From positions 1 to 64,000 of the forward strand of contig JAISGQ010000012.1 of assembly GCA_031262985.1 (NCBI GenBank): DNA of 64,000 nucleotides, read 5' to 3'. The position numbers and the translations under genes are program-made. Shown piece after piece: positions 24,764 through 34,211 of this stretch; the first letter of the stretch is position 1, and the number at the start of each line of letters is the position of its first letter. The notes below the pieces were generated by a model, which did no database searches, had not been told where the DNA came from, and saw only the letters and a program-made list of their open reading frames with translations. The stretch is from Oscillospiraceae bacterium (GTDB lineage: Bacteria > Bacillota > Clostridia > Oscillospirales > Acutalibacteraceae).

Positions 24764-25522
24764 CTACACTACACTTCCCACATAGCTTCGGGTTAAGTTG
24801 CTCATAGTAACAACCCCGTTTTCGGCGTATCTATCGAACAACGCCTTCAGCTCCGACACATAGGAGGAGTAGTTGCCGTCCGTCTCCTTTGGTGCGTAGG
24901 AGGCGGATAAATTGCGTCCTATAAAGCCTTGTTCATCGAACTTCAAATTATTTTTGAAAACTCTAATCTCATAATTTCCGTTAAAGAAGTGGTCAAAATC
25001 ACTCTCGTTTTCAGCTCCGCGCATCGCTCCCGAAAACCCCTTGAAATTAGGACAATATTTTCGGTTAATCTCGTCATTTTCGACGACAAGACTGCTTTTG
25101 CCGTCTCTGCTGTTCCAGACGAGCACAACCTTTCCGCCGGGCTTTAAGATACGCCGGCACTCCTCCTTGAATTTTGCGCCGTCGAACCAGTGAAATGCCT
25201 GCGCCACAGTTATAAAGTCAACGCAGGAGTTGCTCAAGGTCGTATTTTCGGCAGTTCCGTTTACAGAAATAAAGTTTTTATATGAGGACAAATCGCACTC
25301 CGCCACTGCCCGCATATCGTCATTCGGCTCTACGGCATAAACAGTGTTGTTTTCCATGATTAATTGTTTCGTTAAAATTCCCGTACCTGAGCCGACATCC
25401 GCGATGATTTTGTCCTCCGAAAGCCCTGCATCATTTTTTAAGTAGTCAATAAACTCCGCCGGATAGGAGGGGCGATATTTTGAGTAAATACTGCCCATGC
25501 CGCTGAATTTGTTCTCGTTCAT
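24764..25522 (-). CDS. Class I SAM-dependent methyltransferase
   Basis: 252 aa, Methyltransf_11 type. N-terminal SIYSKYRPSYPAEFIDYL is typical, motif I is IIADVGSGTGILT, then YAVEPNDDMRAVAE and the FITVAQAFHWFD segment. Substrate unknown. ATG with AAGGAG at good spacing. It resembles the gene at 23338-24120, on the opposite strand. It stands alone between a terminator and a pair of G-rich hairpins. Confidence 0.85.
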   Translation of the reverse strand: MNENKFSGMGSIYSKYRPSYPAEFIDYLKNDAGLSEDKIIADVGSGTGILTKQLIMENNTVYAVEPNDDMRAVAECDLSSYKNFISVNGTAENTTLSNSCVDFITVAQAFHWFDGAKFKEECRRILKPGGKVVLVWNSRDGKSSLVVENDEINRKYCPNFKGFSGAMRGAENESDFDHFFNGNYEIRVFKNNLKFDEQGFIGRNLSASYAPKETDGNYSSYVSELKALFDRYAENGVVTMSNLTRSYVGSVV

Positions 25523-25551
25523 TGTCTCTGCATCTCCTTATATAAGTTATA

Positions 25552-25625
25552 GCTCTCCTCCCCTTCGTACGAAGGAGGGGAATTTGACAGCTCTCCTGCC
25601 CTTCACTCGAAGGAGGGGAGTTTTA
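25552..25625. repeat. Two tandem hairpin units between metH and the methyltransferase
   Basis: Two 37-bp units begin AGCTCTCCT and contain CCCTTCGTACGAAGGAGGGG or the variant CCCTTCACTCGAAGGAGGGG. Each folds into a hairpin. The plus-strand side is followed by AGTTTTATTT. They may end transcription of the metH operon or of antisense transcripts. Confidence 0.6.
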
Positions 25626-25720
25626 TTTATCATTATCGTAATCGCATATCGTTCATCATTCACACTCTCTACCTCACAGGTAGTAAAAGAGATACTGTAG
25701 TCCGAATGAAAAATGATGAA

Positions 25721-28114
25721 TTATAAATTGTTCTGCACCCCGCCCAGAACCATCCTCGCTATATCCACAGCACCCTTCGCGTCGCGGGCGTAGTGGTCCG
25801 CGCCGATAGAAGCCGCGTAGTCGGGAGTGAGAACCGCTCCTCCCACCATGACGGCGCAGTCGTGTCCGCTCGCCCGAAGCTGAGCGATGGTCTCCTTCAT
25901 GGCGGGGAGGGTGGTAGTCATCAACGCGCTCAGTCCCACAAGCTTCGCCTTGTGCTTTACAGTGGCGGCGACTATCTCGCTCTCAGGCACATCCTTCCCC
26001 AAATCTATAACCTGATAGCCGTAGTTTTCGAGAAGTACTTTCACAATATTCTTCCCTATATCGTGAATGTCGCCCTTTACCGTAGCTATCACTATCGGCT
26101 CTCCCGACTGCTGTACTCCTCCGCTCTTTGCCACAGCCGCTTTGATTATATCAAAGCACACGCCCGAAACCTCGGCGGACATAATGAGCTGGGGGAGATA
26201 AATTTTTCCGCTCTCGTAGTCAGCTCCTATTTTGTCGAGTGCGGGGATAAGCTCATTCGATACTATATCCATCGGTTCTGCGGTGAGTAAAAGCCGCTCT
26301 GTCAGCCTTGCCGCCTCACCCTTCAGCCCGTTTGCTATGGCGTAGCCTATAGTAACTTCACTCGCCGCCGATACGCCGCTTGTCTCCTCCGCGCTTTTTT
26401 GCGAGTACGCCCGCACAAATTCGGAGGAGTTTTTATCTACACCCGACAGCACCTTATAAGCCCTCACCGTACCCATCATAGAGCGGATATTTGGGTTGAT
26501 AATAGGCAGTGTCAGTCCTCTTGCCAGAGCCATGGCGAGAAAGGTGTGATTTATCAGCTCCCTCTCGGGCAGTCCGAAGGAGATATTCGAGCAGCCGAGG
26601 ACGGTCTTAACACCGAGCTGATTTGCCGCAATGTCCACCGCCCTGAGCGTCTCCATGACCGCCTCCTGTTCGGCGGAGGCGGTAAGCACGAGGCAGTCGA
26701 TATACACATCGCTTTTGTCTATGCCGTAGTAGGCGGCGCGGTCGATAATCTTCTTCGCTATCTCTATCCTCTGCTCCGCTTTCGGGGGAATCCCGCCGCT
26801 GTCGAGGGTAAGCCCGACGACTGCCGCTCCGTACTTCTTAATGAGCGGGAGTATGGCGTCAAGCACCGCGTCCTCCCCATTGACCGAGTTGACAATCGGC
26901 TTTCCGTTGTATACGCGCAGTGCCGCCTCTATCACCTCAGGTTTTGTGCTGTCAATCTGGAGAGGCACGTCGGTAACGCTCTGCAACGCCTTGACGACAC
27001 GCACCATCATCTCCTTTTCGTCTATCTCGGGCAGTCCTACATTGACGTCGAGTATATCCGCGCCGGCGTTGACCTGCTCAATCGCTTGAGAGAGTATGTA
27101 GTCGATGTTGTTTTCGAGCAGTGCCTGTTTGAAGAGCTTCTTGCCCGTTGGATTGATTCGCTCGCCTATAATGCGCGGTCTGTCAATCTCCACTACCGTT
27201 GAGTAGGTGCAGACAGCGGATTTCTTCTCCGTTTTGCGAACGGAAGGCACTATGCCGCTCACCGCCTCCTTCATCTGCCGTATGTGTTCGGGGGTAGTGC
27301 CGCAGCAGCCGCCGAGGAGCTTTACTCCAAGCCGCGCGTACTCCCTCATCTCCTCTGCGAAAACAGCGGGGGAGAGGGCGAAGCTGCCTGTCTTGGGGTC
27401 GGGCAGTCCCGCGTTCGGCTTGACTATCACAGGGAGTTTTGTCACAGAGAGAATCTCCTCGACAATAGGCAGAAGGGCTTTTGGTCCGAGCGAGCAGTTG
27501 ACTCCCACCGCGTCCGCCGAAAGCCCCTCTAACGCAAGTGCCATGGCGGAGGGGGAACAGCCTGTGAAGGTTCTGCCGTTTTCCTCAAAGGTCATACTGC
27601 AAAGAACGGGGAGCTTGGTGTTCTCCTTAACTGCGAGCAGTGCCGCCTTGACCTCCAGCAGGTCGGTCATTGTTTCGATAAAAACCAAATCCGCGCCGCT
27701 TTTCTCTCCTGCGACTGCCATTTCCTTGTAGAGGTCGTAGGCACTCTCGAAGCTGAGTGTGCCTGTAGGCTCGAGAAGCTGTCCTATTGTCGATACGTCG
27801 AGAGCAACGAGAGTGTCATATCCTGCGACCGCCTCCTTTGCAACAGACAGTGCCTTTGCAATCATCTGCTCCGCGCTTACGCCGAAGGGGCGGAGCTTTA
27901 CGGAGTTCGCGCCGAAGGTAGCGGCGTTTACTATATCCGAGCCCGCCTCCGCGTAGCTCCTGATTACCGACCCCACAAGCTGTTCGTTTTCAAAATTCAG
28001 CATTTCGGGAATCTCGTAGGAGAAGTCGGACAGCCGCTGAAACTCAGTGCCCTGCCCGCCGTCCAGTATGATAAAATCTTTCTTGAGAAGCTCTTTAAAA
28101 TCCACAATGTTCAC
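25721..28114 (-). CDS. metH: B12-dependent methionine synthase, core without reactivation domain
   Basis: Transfers methyl from methyl-tetrahydrofolate via cobalamin to homocysteine. Domains in order: homocysteine-binding barrel (residues 1-300) with zinc cysteines in VGVNCSLGPK and LLGGCCGTTPEHI; pterin-binding barrel from IIGERINPTGKKLF (about 318); a helical cap; and a B12-binding domain with GDIHDIGKN (about 685) that holds the cobalt-ligating His, then GLSALMTTTLP. At 797 aa it lacks the AdoMet-dependent reactivation domain, encoded by the preceding gene instead. GTG start with AAAAAGG; 20-bp overlap with that gene. Confidence 0.95.
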   Translation of the reverse strand: MNIVDFKELLKKDFIILDGGQGTEFQRLSDFSYEIPEMLNFENEQLVGSVIRSYAEAGSDIVNAATFGANSVKLRPFGVSAEQMIAKALSVAKEAVAGYDTLVALDVSTIGQLLEPTGTLSFESAYDLYKEMAVAGEKSGADLVFIETMTDLLEVKAALLAVKENTKLPVLCSMTFEENGRTFTGCSPSAMALALEGLSADAVGVNCSLGPKALLPIVEEILSVTKLPVIVKPNAGLPDPKTGSFALSPAVFAEEMREYARLGVKLLGGCCGTTPEHIRQMKEAVSGIVPSVRKTEKKSAVCTYSTVVEIDRPRIIGERINPTGKKLFKQALLENNIDYILSQAIEQVNAGADILDVNVGLPEIDEKEMMVRVVKALQSVTDVPLQIDSTKPEVIEAALRVYNGKPIVNSVNGEDAVLDAILPLIKKYGAAVVGLTLDSGGIPPKAEQRIEIAKKIIDRAAYYGIDKSDVYIDCLVLTASAEQEAVMETLRAVDIAANQLGVKTVLGCSNISFGLPERELINHTFLAMALARGLTLPIINPNIRSMMGTVRAYKVLSGVDKNSSEFVRAYSQKSAEETSGVSAASEVTIGYAIANGLKGEAARLTERLLLTAEPMDIVSNELIPALDKIGADYESGKIYLPQLIMSAEVSGVCFDIIKAAVAKSGGVQQSGEPIVIATVKGDIHDIGKNIVKVLLENYGYQVIDLGKDVPESEIVAATVKHKAKLVGLSALMTTTLPAMKETIAQLRASGHDCAVMVGGAVLTPDYAASIGADHYARDAKGAVDIARMVLGGVQNNL

Positions 28115-28736
28115 CTTTTTCGCGTAGAGTGCATTTCTCCCGCACCGAGCAGGAGATACATCCTCTGCGTGTTCTTTCCATTTTATTGGACGACATACCG
28201 ATAATCGCCGTCACCGATTTTGACGGAGTGAGCATACCGCTTTCTGTCACAGAAATGCCCGTCCTCCTCACCGCGTCAAGCGCGAGGAGGAATCGCGGCT
28301 GAACCGACAGGGGATAATCCCCGTAGCCGGGGCTGAACCTGTAGGTCATTTGCATATTGGGGTACAGCGCGGCAATCTCACTCTCGCACTTGTCGCACAC
28401 CTGCTCGATTGCCGCTCCCGCAAGCGCGTCGAGTACCACTGCTCCCGCCATGGAGGTTATCTGAGCGGAGCGGATGAGGGTATCGGTTTTTGCTCCTAAC
28501 GTGGCGCATAGGAGGGCGACATTTTCGCAGTTTTCGAGGTGCTTCTGTATGTCGTTCCCGATAAGCGGCACGGGGCATTTCTCCACAGGAGAAATGATGT
28601 ACCTGTAGCGCGGAGTTGCGGCATCGGCGAGAATCGGCTCGTACTGCTCTATGAGCCGCAATGTCACCTCGTCGGGTACTCCGTCATGAAAGCCGAGCAG
28701 ACGCGCCGCCTGTTTTATGTCAACTCGCTCTATCAT
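28095..28736 (-). CDS. Stand-alone methionine synthase reactivation domain
   Basis: 213 aa matching the C-terminal AdoMet-binding reactivation domain of MetH: YRFSPGYGDYPLSVQPRFL, then RRTGISVTESGMLTPSKSV, with CISCSVREKCTLRE at the end. It should restore oxidised cobalamin using SAM. A separate protein of this kind occurs in Thermotoga beside a short MetH. ATG at 28736 (MIERVDIKQA) shares one base with the metF stop; the ORF track runs 69 residues further upstream inside metF, which is an artefact. It lies between metF and metH in one operon. Confidence 0.9.
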   Translation of the reverse strand: MIERVDIKQAARLLGFHDGVPDEVTLRLIEQYEPILADAATPRYRYIISPVEKCPVPLIGNDIQKHLENCENVALLCATLGAKTDTLIRSAQITSMAGAVVLDALAGAAIEQVCDKCESEIAALYPNMQMTYRFSPGYGDYPLSVQPRFLLALDAVRRTGISVTESGMLTPSKSVTAIIGMSSNKMERTRRGCISCSVREKCTLREKGEHCGF

Positions 28737-29596
28737 CACAAGAGGTTCTTGACGCTGTCGGTAATGCGCTTGGCTATATCTGCGCGGTTCATCGTGTAGA
28801 GGTGGATTCCGTCTGCGCCGTTCGATATGAGGTCTACAATCTGGTCGATAGCATACGCCACTCCTGCATCGAGAAGGGCGGCGGGGTTGCTCTCGTACCG
28901 CGACATCATCTTGACGAACTTGGGAGGAAGGCTCGCTCCGCACATCGTGACCATTCGCTCAATCTGGCTTTTGTTGGTCACAGGCATAATCCCCGCCGAT
29001 ATAGGAACAGAAATGCCTGCTATCTCCGCTTTTTCCGCGAAGGAGTAGAAATAGGAGTTGTCGAAAAACAGCTGGCTTACAAGCGAACGCGCCCCCGCGT
29101 CCACCTTCCGCCAAAGGTTTCGTATATCGGCAATGAGGCTGTCGCTCTCGATATGCCCCTCAGGATAGCAGGCGGCGGATATATCGAAGCCGCCGTCCTC
29201 CCCGATAAACTCAATGAGGTCGCTTGCATAGGCGAAGTCGGTAGCCGAGGGCATATCGGGATTTATGTCGCCTCTCAGCGCGAGGATGTTCTCTATGCCG
29301 CTCTCCTTTAGCTCCCTCAGCGTTGCGACTACTCCTTCTCGGGAGGAGTTGATGCAGGTTAGATGCGCCATCGACTCAATCCCCAGCGTGTGCTTAATGT
29401 AGCTTGCTATGTCGCGTGTGGAGGCGTTCGCCGCACTGCCTCCCGCTCCGTAGGTGACGCTTATGTAGTCGGGGGAAAGCTCCTTTAGGTCGGCGAGCGT
29501 GCTGTATACCGTATCCACAGACGAGGTCTTTTTCGGAGGAAAAACCTCGAAGGAGAAGACGGTTTTGTTGGTTTTATACATTGATGAAATTTTCAT
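28736..29596 (-). CDS. metF: Methylenetetrahydrofolate reductase
   Basis: Reduces 5,10-methylene-THF to 5-methyl-THF, the methyl donor for MetH. FSFEVFPPKKT holds the catalytic Glu, DYISVTYGAGGS binds flavin, and LALRGDIN plus the C-terminal PVTNKSQIERM segment are conserved. 286 aa is the normal bacterial size. First gene of metF, reactivation domain, metH. The leader is short (about 35 nt), with no room for a SAM or cobalamin riboswitch. Confidence 0.95.
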   Translation of the reverse strand: MKISSMYKTNKTVFSFEVFPPKKTSSVDTVYSTLADLKELSPDYISVTYGAGGSAANASTRDIASYIKHTLGIESMAHLTCINSSREGVVATLRELKESGIENILALRGDINPDMPSATDFAYASDLIEFIGEDGGFDISAACYPEGHIESDSLIADIRNLWRKVDAGARSLVSQLFFDNSYFYSFAEKAEIAGISVPISAGIMPVTNKSQIERMVTMCGASLPPKFVKMMSRYESNPAALLDAGVAYAIDQIVDLISNGADGIHLYTMNRADIAKRITDSVKNLL

Positions 29597-29634
29597 TATG
29601 CTACTAAGCTCCCTTTGTTAGGTATATTGGGGGT

Positions 29635-29664
29635 ATTATAACATACCAAAATGGTATTATTCAA
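29635..29664 (-). promoter_or_regulatory. metF promoter with palindromic operator in the spacer
   Basis: Minus strand: TTGAAT, 18-bp spacer, perfect TATAAT. The spacer contains the perfect palindrome ATACCA ttt TGGTAT (29643-29657), well placed for a dimeric repressor. Confidence 0.7.
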
Positions 29665-29726
29665 GGAAAGTGATTGGGGAATTTTCCTATTCTCTTCTCT
29701 GTGATTGGAGAATTTTCCCCGCCTCG

Positions 29727-31013
29727 TCACCCCGCAGCCCGTACTCCCGTGCATTGCTGTCCGTCCGTACCTGTAATTTCAGCAGTAACCATATCTCCCA
29801 CAGAAAAATCGCCCTTCAAAACTACCTCAATGTAGTTTTCGGAGTAGCCCGCGTACACTCCTTCGGCTCTCTCGCTCTCAATTAACACAGTACATCTGCT
29901 CCCGACGAGGCTCTCCAAAAACGCGCGTGACAGCTCGTCTCCGAGCTGTATCATCTCCCTGCTGCGCCTGTCCTTGACTTCCCTCGTCACCTGTAGGGGG
30001 AGGTCGGCGGCTTTCGTGCCGGGTCGCTTGGAGTAGGCGAAAACGTGTATGCGCGAAAAGCCTATCTCCCTGACAAAATCCATGGAGGAGGAGAACTCCT
30101 CCTCACTCTCGCCCGGAAAGCCCACCATGACATCGGTTGTAAGGGCGGCGTTGGGGAAGCTCTCCCTTATTTTCGCGCAGATATTCCTGAAAAACGCGGT
30201 GTCGTACTTTCGGTTCATGCGTTTGAGCGTGCTGTCACAGCCGCTTTGGAGCGACAGATGAAAGTGCGGACACAGTTTATCCTGCCGCGACAGCTTCTCC
30301 AAAACCTCGTCGGTCAGCAAGTCACATTCGAGCGAGCCTAAGCGGATTCGCTTAATCTCCGCGCTTTCCGCAACCGCGTCCACCGCGTCGCACAGCGTCA
30401 GCCCCAAATCCTGCCCGTAGGCGGAGAGGTTGATGCCAACCAGCACAACCTCCTTAAAGCTCCCCGCCAGCTTCTCCGTCTCAGCCTTTATGTCGGATAT
30501 GGCGCGGCTTCTCACCCTACCCCTCGCGTAGGGGATAATGCAGTAGGAGCAAAAGCGGTTGCAGCCGTCCTCAATTTTCATGATAACGCGTGTGCGCCAG
30601 TTAAACTTGCTGATTCCATTTTCGTTATGATACTCATTAGAGTGAGCCTCTATCTTAACAATCCGTCTGTGGCAGGAGAGAAACTCGCCGATACAATCGG
30701 CTATTACCGCCCTGTTTGAGTTGCCGAGGATTATGTCCGCCTCCGGCAGTTTTTCCGAGATTTCGGGGAACGCCTGAGGTACACAGCCGGTCAGAATGAG
30801 TACACATTCGGGGTTTGCGCGGCGGAGCTTTCTTATGAGCTGTCCTGTTTTTCTGTCTGCCTCTCCCGTCACGGTACAGCTGTTTACGACCAGTATATCA
30901 GCCTCACTGTCGCGTTCGGCAGTCTCATAGCCTGTCGCCGTCAGCCGCTCGAGCATTACCTGCGACTCGTACTGATTGACCTTGCAGCCGAGAGTGTGTA
31001 TTTTAACCTTCAT
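29727..31013 (-). CDS. mtaB: tRNA methylthiotransferase MtaB
   Basis: Radical-SAM enzyme converting t6A37 to ms2t6A in tRNA. The N-terminal domain has the three cluster cysteines (HTLGCKVNQYES, VNSCTVT, TGCVPQ). The radical-SAM motif is CNRFCSYCIIPYARG. A C-terminal TRAM domain follows. The K-V-N-Q motif after the first Cys is typical of MtaB, not MiaB. I start at ATG 31013 with GGAGG upstream (428 aa). It overlaps the preceding ABC-F gene by 11 bp. Confidence 0.92.
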   Translation of the reverse strand: MKVKIHTLGCKVNQYESQVMLERLTATGYETAERDSEADILVVNSCTVTGEADRKTGQLIRKLRRANPECVLILTGCVPQAFPEISEKLPEADIILGNSNRAVIADCIGEFLSCHRRIVKIEAHSNEYHNENGISKFNWRTRVIMKIEDGCNRFCSYCIIPYARGRVRSRAISDIKAETEKLAGSFKEVVLVGINLSAYGQDLGLTLCDAVDAVAESAEIKRIRLGSLECDLLTDEVLEKLSRQDKLCPHFHLSLQSGCDSTLKRMNRKYDTAFFRNICAKIRESFPNAALTTDVMVGFPGESEEEFSSSMDFVREIGFSRIHVFAYSKRPGTKAADLPLQVTREVKDRRSREMIQLGDELSRAFLESLVGSRCTVLIESERAEGVYAGYSENYIEVVLKGDFSVGDMVTAEITGTDGQQCTGVRAAG

Positions 31014-32895
31014 ATAAAGCCTCCAGCTTTGCGAATAGTTGCTCCTCCTCCTCGCGGAGGGCTTCGAGCTGTGCGGACAGCTCAAGGGTTTTTATGTAGT
31101 CGGCGGCGATGTCGGGGTTGAGGAGATTAGTATTAATCTCCTCAATTTGTTTCGATAAACCGTCGAGTGTCGCCTCTGTTTTCGCTATCTGCGTCTGCCG
31201 CTTGCGTTCGTCCGATGCCTGCTGCTTTTTCTGCCTGTAGTCGGACGCCTGTACGCTTTCCGGCTTCTGCGCCGCCTTTACGATTTGCGTCTCCTTATGC
31301 CGCTGCTCGAAGTAGTCGTAGTTGCCTATGTACTCCGTCACCTCTCCGCCCTCCATGTAGTAGAGCCGGTCGGCGAGCTTGTTGACGAAATATCGGTCGT
31401 GGGAGATCATAAAGACCGTACCCTCATACTCCGTCAGTGCCTGCTCCAACGCCTCTCTTGAGGTTATGTCGAGGTGGTTTGTCGGCTCGTCGAGGAGGAG
31501 GAAATTCGCCCTCGACAGCATGAGCTTGAGTATGGAGATTCTCGCGCGTTCGCCTCCGCTGAGTGTGCCGATAGTCTTAAATACGTCGTCGCCGCGGAAC
31601 AGGAACGCGCCGAGTGCCGAACGCACCTCAGTTTCGGTCATTCGAGGGTAGTCGTCCCACACCTCGTCTAAGACGGTTTTTGATATGTGGAGCGACTCCT
31701 GATTCTGTTCGTAGTAGCCCACGCTTATGTTTGAGCCTAAGGAGAAAAAGCCCGATTTCGGCGGGAGCTTTCCGCAAAGTGCCTTAAAGAGCGTAGTTTT
31801 CCCGCATCCGTTCGGTCCGAGGAGGAAAATCCTCTCGCTCTTTCCGATATATATGTCAATATCCCTGAAAATAAGGCTGTCGGAGGAGTAGCCGCCGCAC
31901 AGTTTTTTGCAGATGAGAACGTCATTTCCTCCGCCTGTTTTCGTGTCGAACTTAAAGCCGAGGGAGGCGGGGGCTTTGCTCACCTTTGTGAGATTCCCCG
32001 CTATTCTGTCAATCTGCTTTTGCTTGCTGGCGATGGTGATGTAGTTTCGCTCCTGACTGAATGTCTTTTGCTGTGCGATTATGCCCTCTATGCGCTTTAT
32101 TTCGCGCTCGGTGTTGATGTTCTGCCTGATTGCCGCCTGCCGAAGCTCCTCCTTGAGGAGGAGAAAGCGGCTGTAGTTGCCGTTGTAGGCGGTAAGCCTG
32201 CAATTTTCTATTTCAAATGTGCGTTTTGTCACCCTGTCGAGGAAATAGCGGTCGTGGGAGATGATGATGTACGCGCTTTTGCATGAGAGGAGGAAGTCCT
32301 CCAGCCACTCCACCGACTTTATGTCGAGGTGGTTTGTCGGCTCATCGAGGAGGAGCAAGGAGCTGTCGGATAGGAGCATTTTGCATAGCTGCACCTTCGA
32401 CCGCTGTCCTCCGCTCAGTTCGCTGATGCTGTTGTATAGCTGAGTTTCGGAAAATCCAAGCCCTAAGAGCGCGGATTTCACCCTGCTTTTGTAGGTAAGC
32501 CCGCCCAGCCGCTCAAACTGCTCCGTGAGGAGGTGCTGCCGCTCAATGAGAGCGTTTGTGCCTCCGTTTTGTTCGAGGAGGCTGTGTATCTCCTCCAGCT
32601 CTGTTTCCATATCGTCGAGGTGGCTGAAAATTTTGATTACCTCGTCGTACATAGAGACGTTGAGGGAGAGGGAAAACTGCTCCATGTAGCCGATTTTGGT
32701 ATCTCCGCTCTTTGAGATTGTCCCATCGTCGGGTGTATACTCCCCGATAATCAGCTTGAAAAGGGAGGTTTTTCCCGAGCCGTTCACGCCTACAAGCCCT
32801 ATTTTATTTTTCTCCTCCACCTGAAAGCTGACACTTTCGAGGATTGTTTTAGCTCCGAAGGACAGACTGACATTTCCGCAGCTGATAAGGCTCAC
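31003..32895 (-). CDS. ABC-F family ATPase
   Basis: Soluble protein with two ABC ATPase domains and no membrane segments: GLVGVNGSGKTSL with LSGGQRSKVQLCKML, and LGPNGCGKTTLFKAL with LSGGERARISILKLM, plus the two LLLDEPTNHLDI Walker B motifs. The linker between domains and a Lys/Gln/Glu-rich C-terminal coiled coil are as in YdiF/Uup-type factors that act on ribosomes. 630 aa. GTG start with GGAGG. Resistance-type function cannot be inferred from sequence. An ATTGTAC...GTACAAT inverted repeat lies upstream at about 32944-32966. Confidence 0.92.
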   Translation of the reverse strand: MSLISCGNVSLSFGAKTILESVSFQVEEKNKIGLVGVNGSGKTSLFKLIIGEYTPDDGTISKSGDTKIGYMEQFSLSLNVSMYDEVIKIFSHLDDMETELEEIHSLLEQNGGTNALIERQHLLTEQFERLGGLTYKSRVKSALLGLGFSETQLYNSISELSGGQRSKVQLCKMLLSDSSLLLLDEPTNHLDIKSVEWLEDFLLSCKSAYIIISHDRYFLDRVTKRTFEIENCRLTAYNGNYSRFLLLKEELRQAAIRQNINTEREIKRIEGIIAQQKTFSQERNYITIASKQKQIDRIAGNLTKVSKAPASLGFKFDTKTGGGNDVLICKKLCGGYSSDSLIFRDIDIYIGKSERIFLLGPNGCGKTTLFKALCGKLPPKSGFFSLGSNISVGYYEQNQESLHISKTVLDEVWDDYPRMTETEVRSALGAFLFRGDDVFKTIGTLSGGERARISILKLMLSRANFLLLDEPTNHLDITSREALEQALTEYEGTVFMISHDRYFVNKLADRLYYMEGGEVTEYIGNYDYFEQRHKETQIVKAAQKPESVQASDYRQKKQQASDERKRQTQIAKTEATLDGLSKQIEEINTNLLNPDIAADYIKTLELSAQLEALREEEEQLFAKLEALYEG

Positions 32896-33090
32896 GACAA
32901 AACACCTCCTAACTTATACCTATACCAAATTTTACTCCCAAGCATTGTACAACAAAATCGTACAATTTTCCATAAAAATTTTAATTTAGTTTTCCCCATT
33001 AAAAATAGTACCAATATTTCCTTCTTTATGTTAAAATAAAAAGCACACGAATGAAAACATTCTGAAAACAGATATGGGCGGCAATGAGAG

Positions 33091-34209
33091 ATGGAATATA
33101 ATTTAAATTTAGGCGTATGGAACAGCGTTTTCTCCGTCCCCTCGGTAGTAGTGGACGAGCATATGCGGCTTGCGGGAGCGGCACAGTTAAAGGTGCTTCT
33201 CTACCTCCTTCGGCACGCGGGCGAAAATACGGAGCTGTCGGAGCTGTCGCGGGTTGTCGGTCTCGCCGAGAGCGACACCGCCGACGCCGTCTCCTACTGG
33301 GCAGCGTGCGGAGTACTGTCCTTCGGCGGCGCAGTAGGAGCAGTAGGCGGCGCAGGAGCAGCAGGCGGCACGCTCTCTCCCCCTAAGGAAACCGGTGCGG
33401 CACAGACTGCCGCTGACATCCCCGCTCCTCCCGAAATCAAGTGGGAGGAGGTAAAACCGAGCGGCATGCAGGGCGACACTTCCTCCGCCGAAAAGAGGGC
33501 GAGGACGCTCAAAAGCGAACGCACGAGGTATCCCTTTGACGAGTGCGCGGAGTTTATCTCAGCGGACAAGAAGCTAAGGAGTATGCTCCTGTCGGTGGAG
33601 TCCATTTTGGCAAAACAGCTCAATCACACCGAAATCTCGGTTTTTGTTTCGCTCAATAAGTTCTACGGACTGAAAAACGACATAATCACAATGCTTGTCC
33701 ACTACTGCAAGAGTATCGCGAAAACCAATATCGCCTACATAGAGGCGACGGGAATCGGGTGGAGCGACGACGGCGTGGACTCCGTGAAAAAAGCGGAGGA
33801 GAAGGTGTCGTGCCTCAACAAGAACAACGCGGCGTGGAGGAAGGTCACGGGACTTTTCGGGATAGAGAAGCGCAAGCCCTCCGAGCGGGAGGAGCAGTTC
33901 TGCTGTGCGTGGGTGTACGACTGGAATTTCTCCGACCAAATGCTCACGCTCGCCTACGAAAAGTGCGTGGAGGTCAAGGGGAAGCTCAGCTTTGCCTACC
34001 TCAACGGGATTTTGAAGCGTTGGTTTGAAGGCGGTATCTCCACTCCCGAAATGGTGGAGGAGAACGACACGCAAAACAGGCAGAAGTCCCAAAAGGAGAA
34101 GAAAAGCGGCAACGGCAGGTATGAGCCGACATACGACGCGGACGAAATCGAGGCACTCCTTGACGAGGAGTGGCTGAGTGAGGCGAGCGCGGTTAGCGGA
34201 GGTGACTGA
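33091..34209 (+). CDS. dnaD: DnaD domain protein (primosome component)
   Basis: Helicase-loading primosome protein of Firmicutes. N-terminal winged-helix region (HMRLAGAAQLKVLLYLLRHAGENTELSELSRVVGLAES is typical), then a Gly/Ala-rich linker (residues about 78-92), then a DnaD domain with YDWNFSDQMLTLAYEKCVE and LSFAYLNGILKRW. The highly charged C-terminal tail is variable in this family. Two base pairs separate it from the helicase-loader gene, the usual dnaD/dnaC pairing. Confidence 0.88.
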   Translation: MEYNLNLGVWNSVFSVPSVVVDEHMRLAGAAQLKVLLYLLRHAGENTELSELSRVVGLAESDTADAVSYWAACGVLSFGGAVGAVGGAGAAGGTLSPPKETGAAQTAADIPAPPEIKWEEVKPSGMQGDTSSAEKRARTLKSERTRYPFDECAEFISADKKLRSMLLSVESILAKQLNHTEISVFVSLNKFYGLKNDIITMLVHYCKSIAKTNIAYIEATGIGWSDDGVDSVKKAEEKVSCLNKNNAAWRKVTGLFGIEKRKPSEREEQFCCAWVYDWNFSDQMLTLAYEKCVEVKGKLSFAYLNGILKRWFEGGISTPEMVEENDTQNRQKSQKEKKSGNGRYEPTYDADEIEALLDEEWLSEASAVSGGD

Positions 34210-34211
34210 GA

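Noticed and set aside
28737-28943. Upstream extension of the MetH reactivation-domain ORF (69 residues, Arg-rich)
   Set aside because: It lies wholly inside metF in another frame; conservation begins at MIERVDIKQA, whose ATG overlaps the metF stop.
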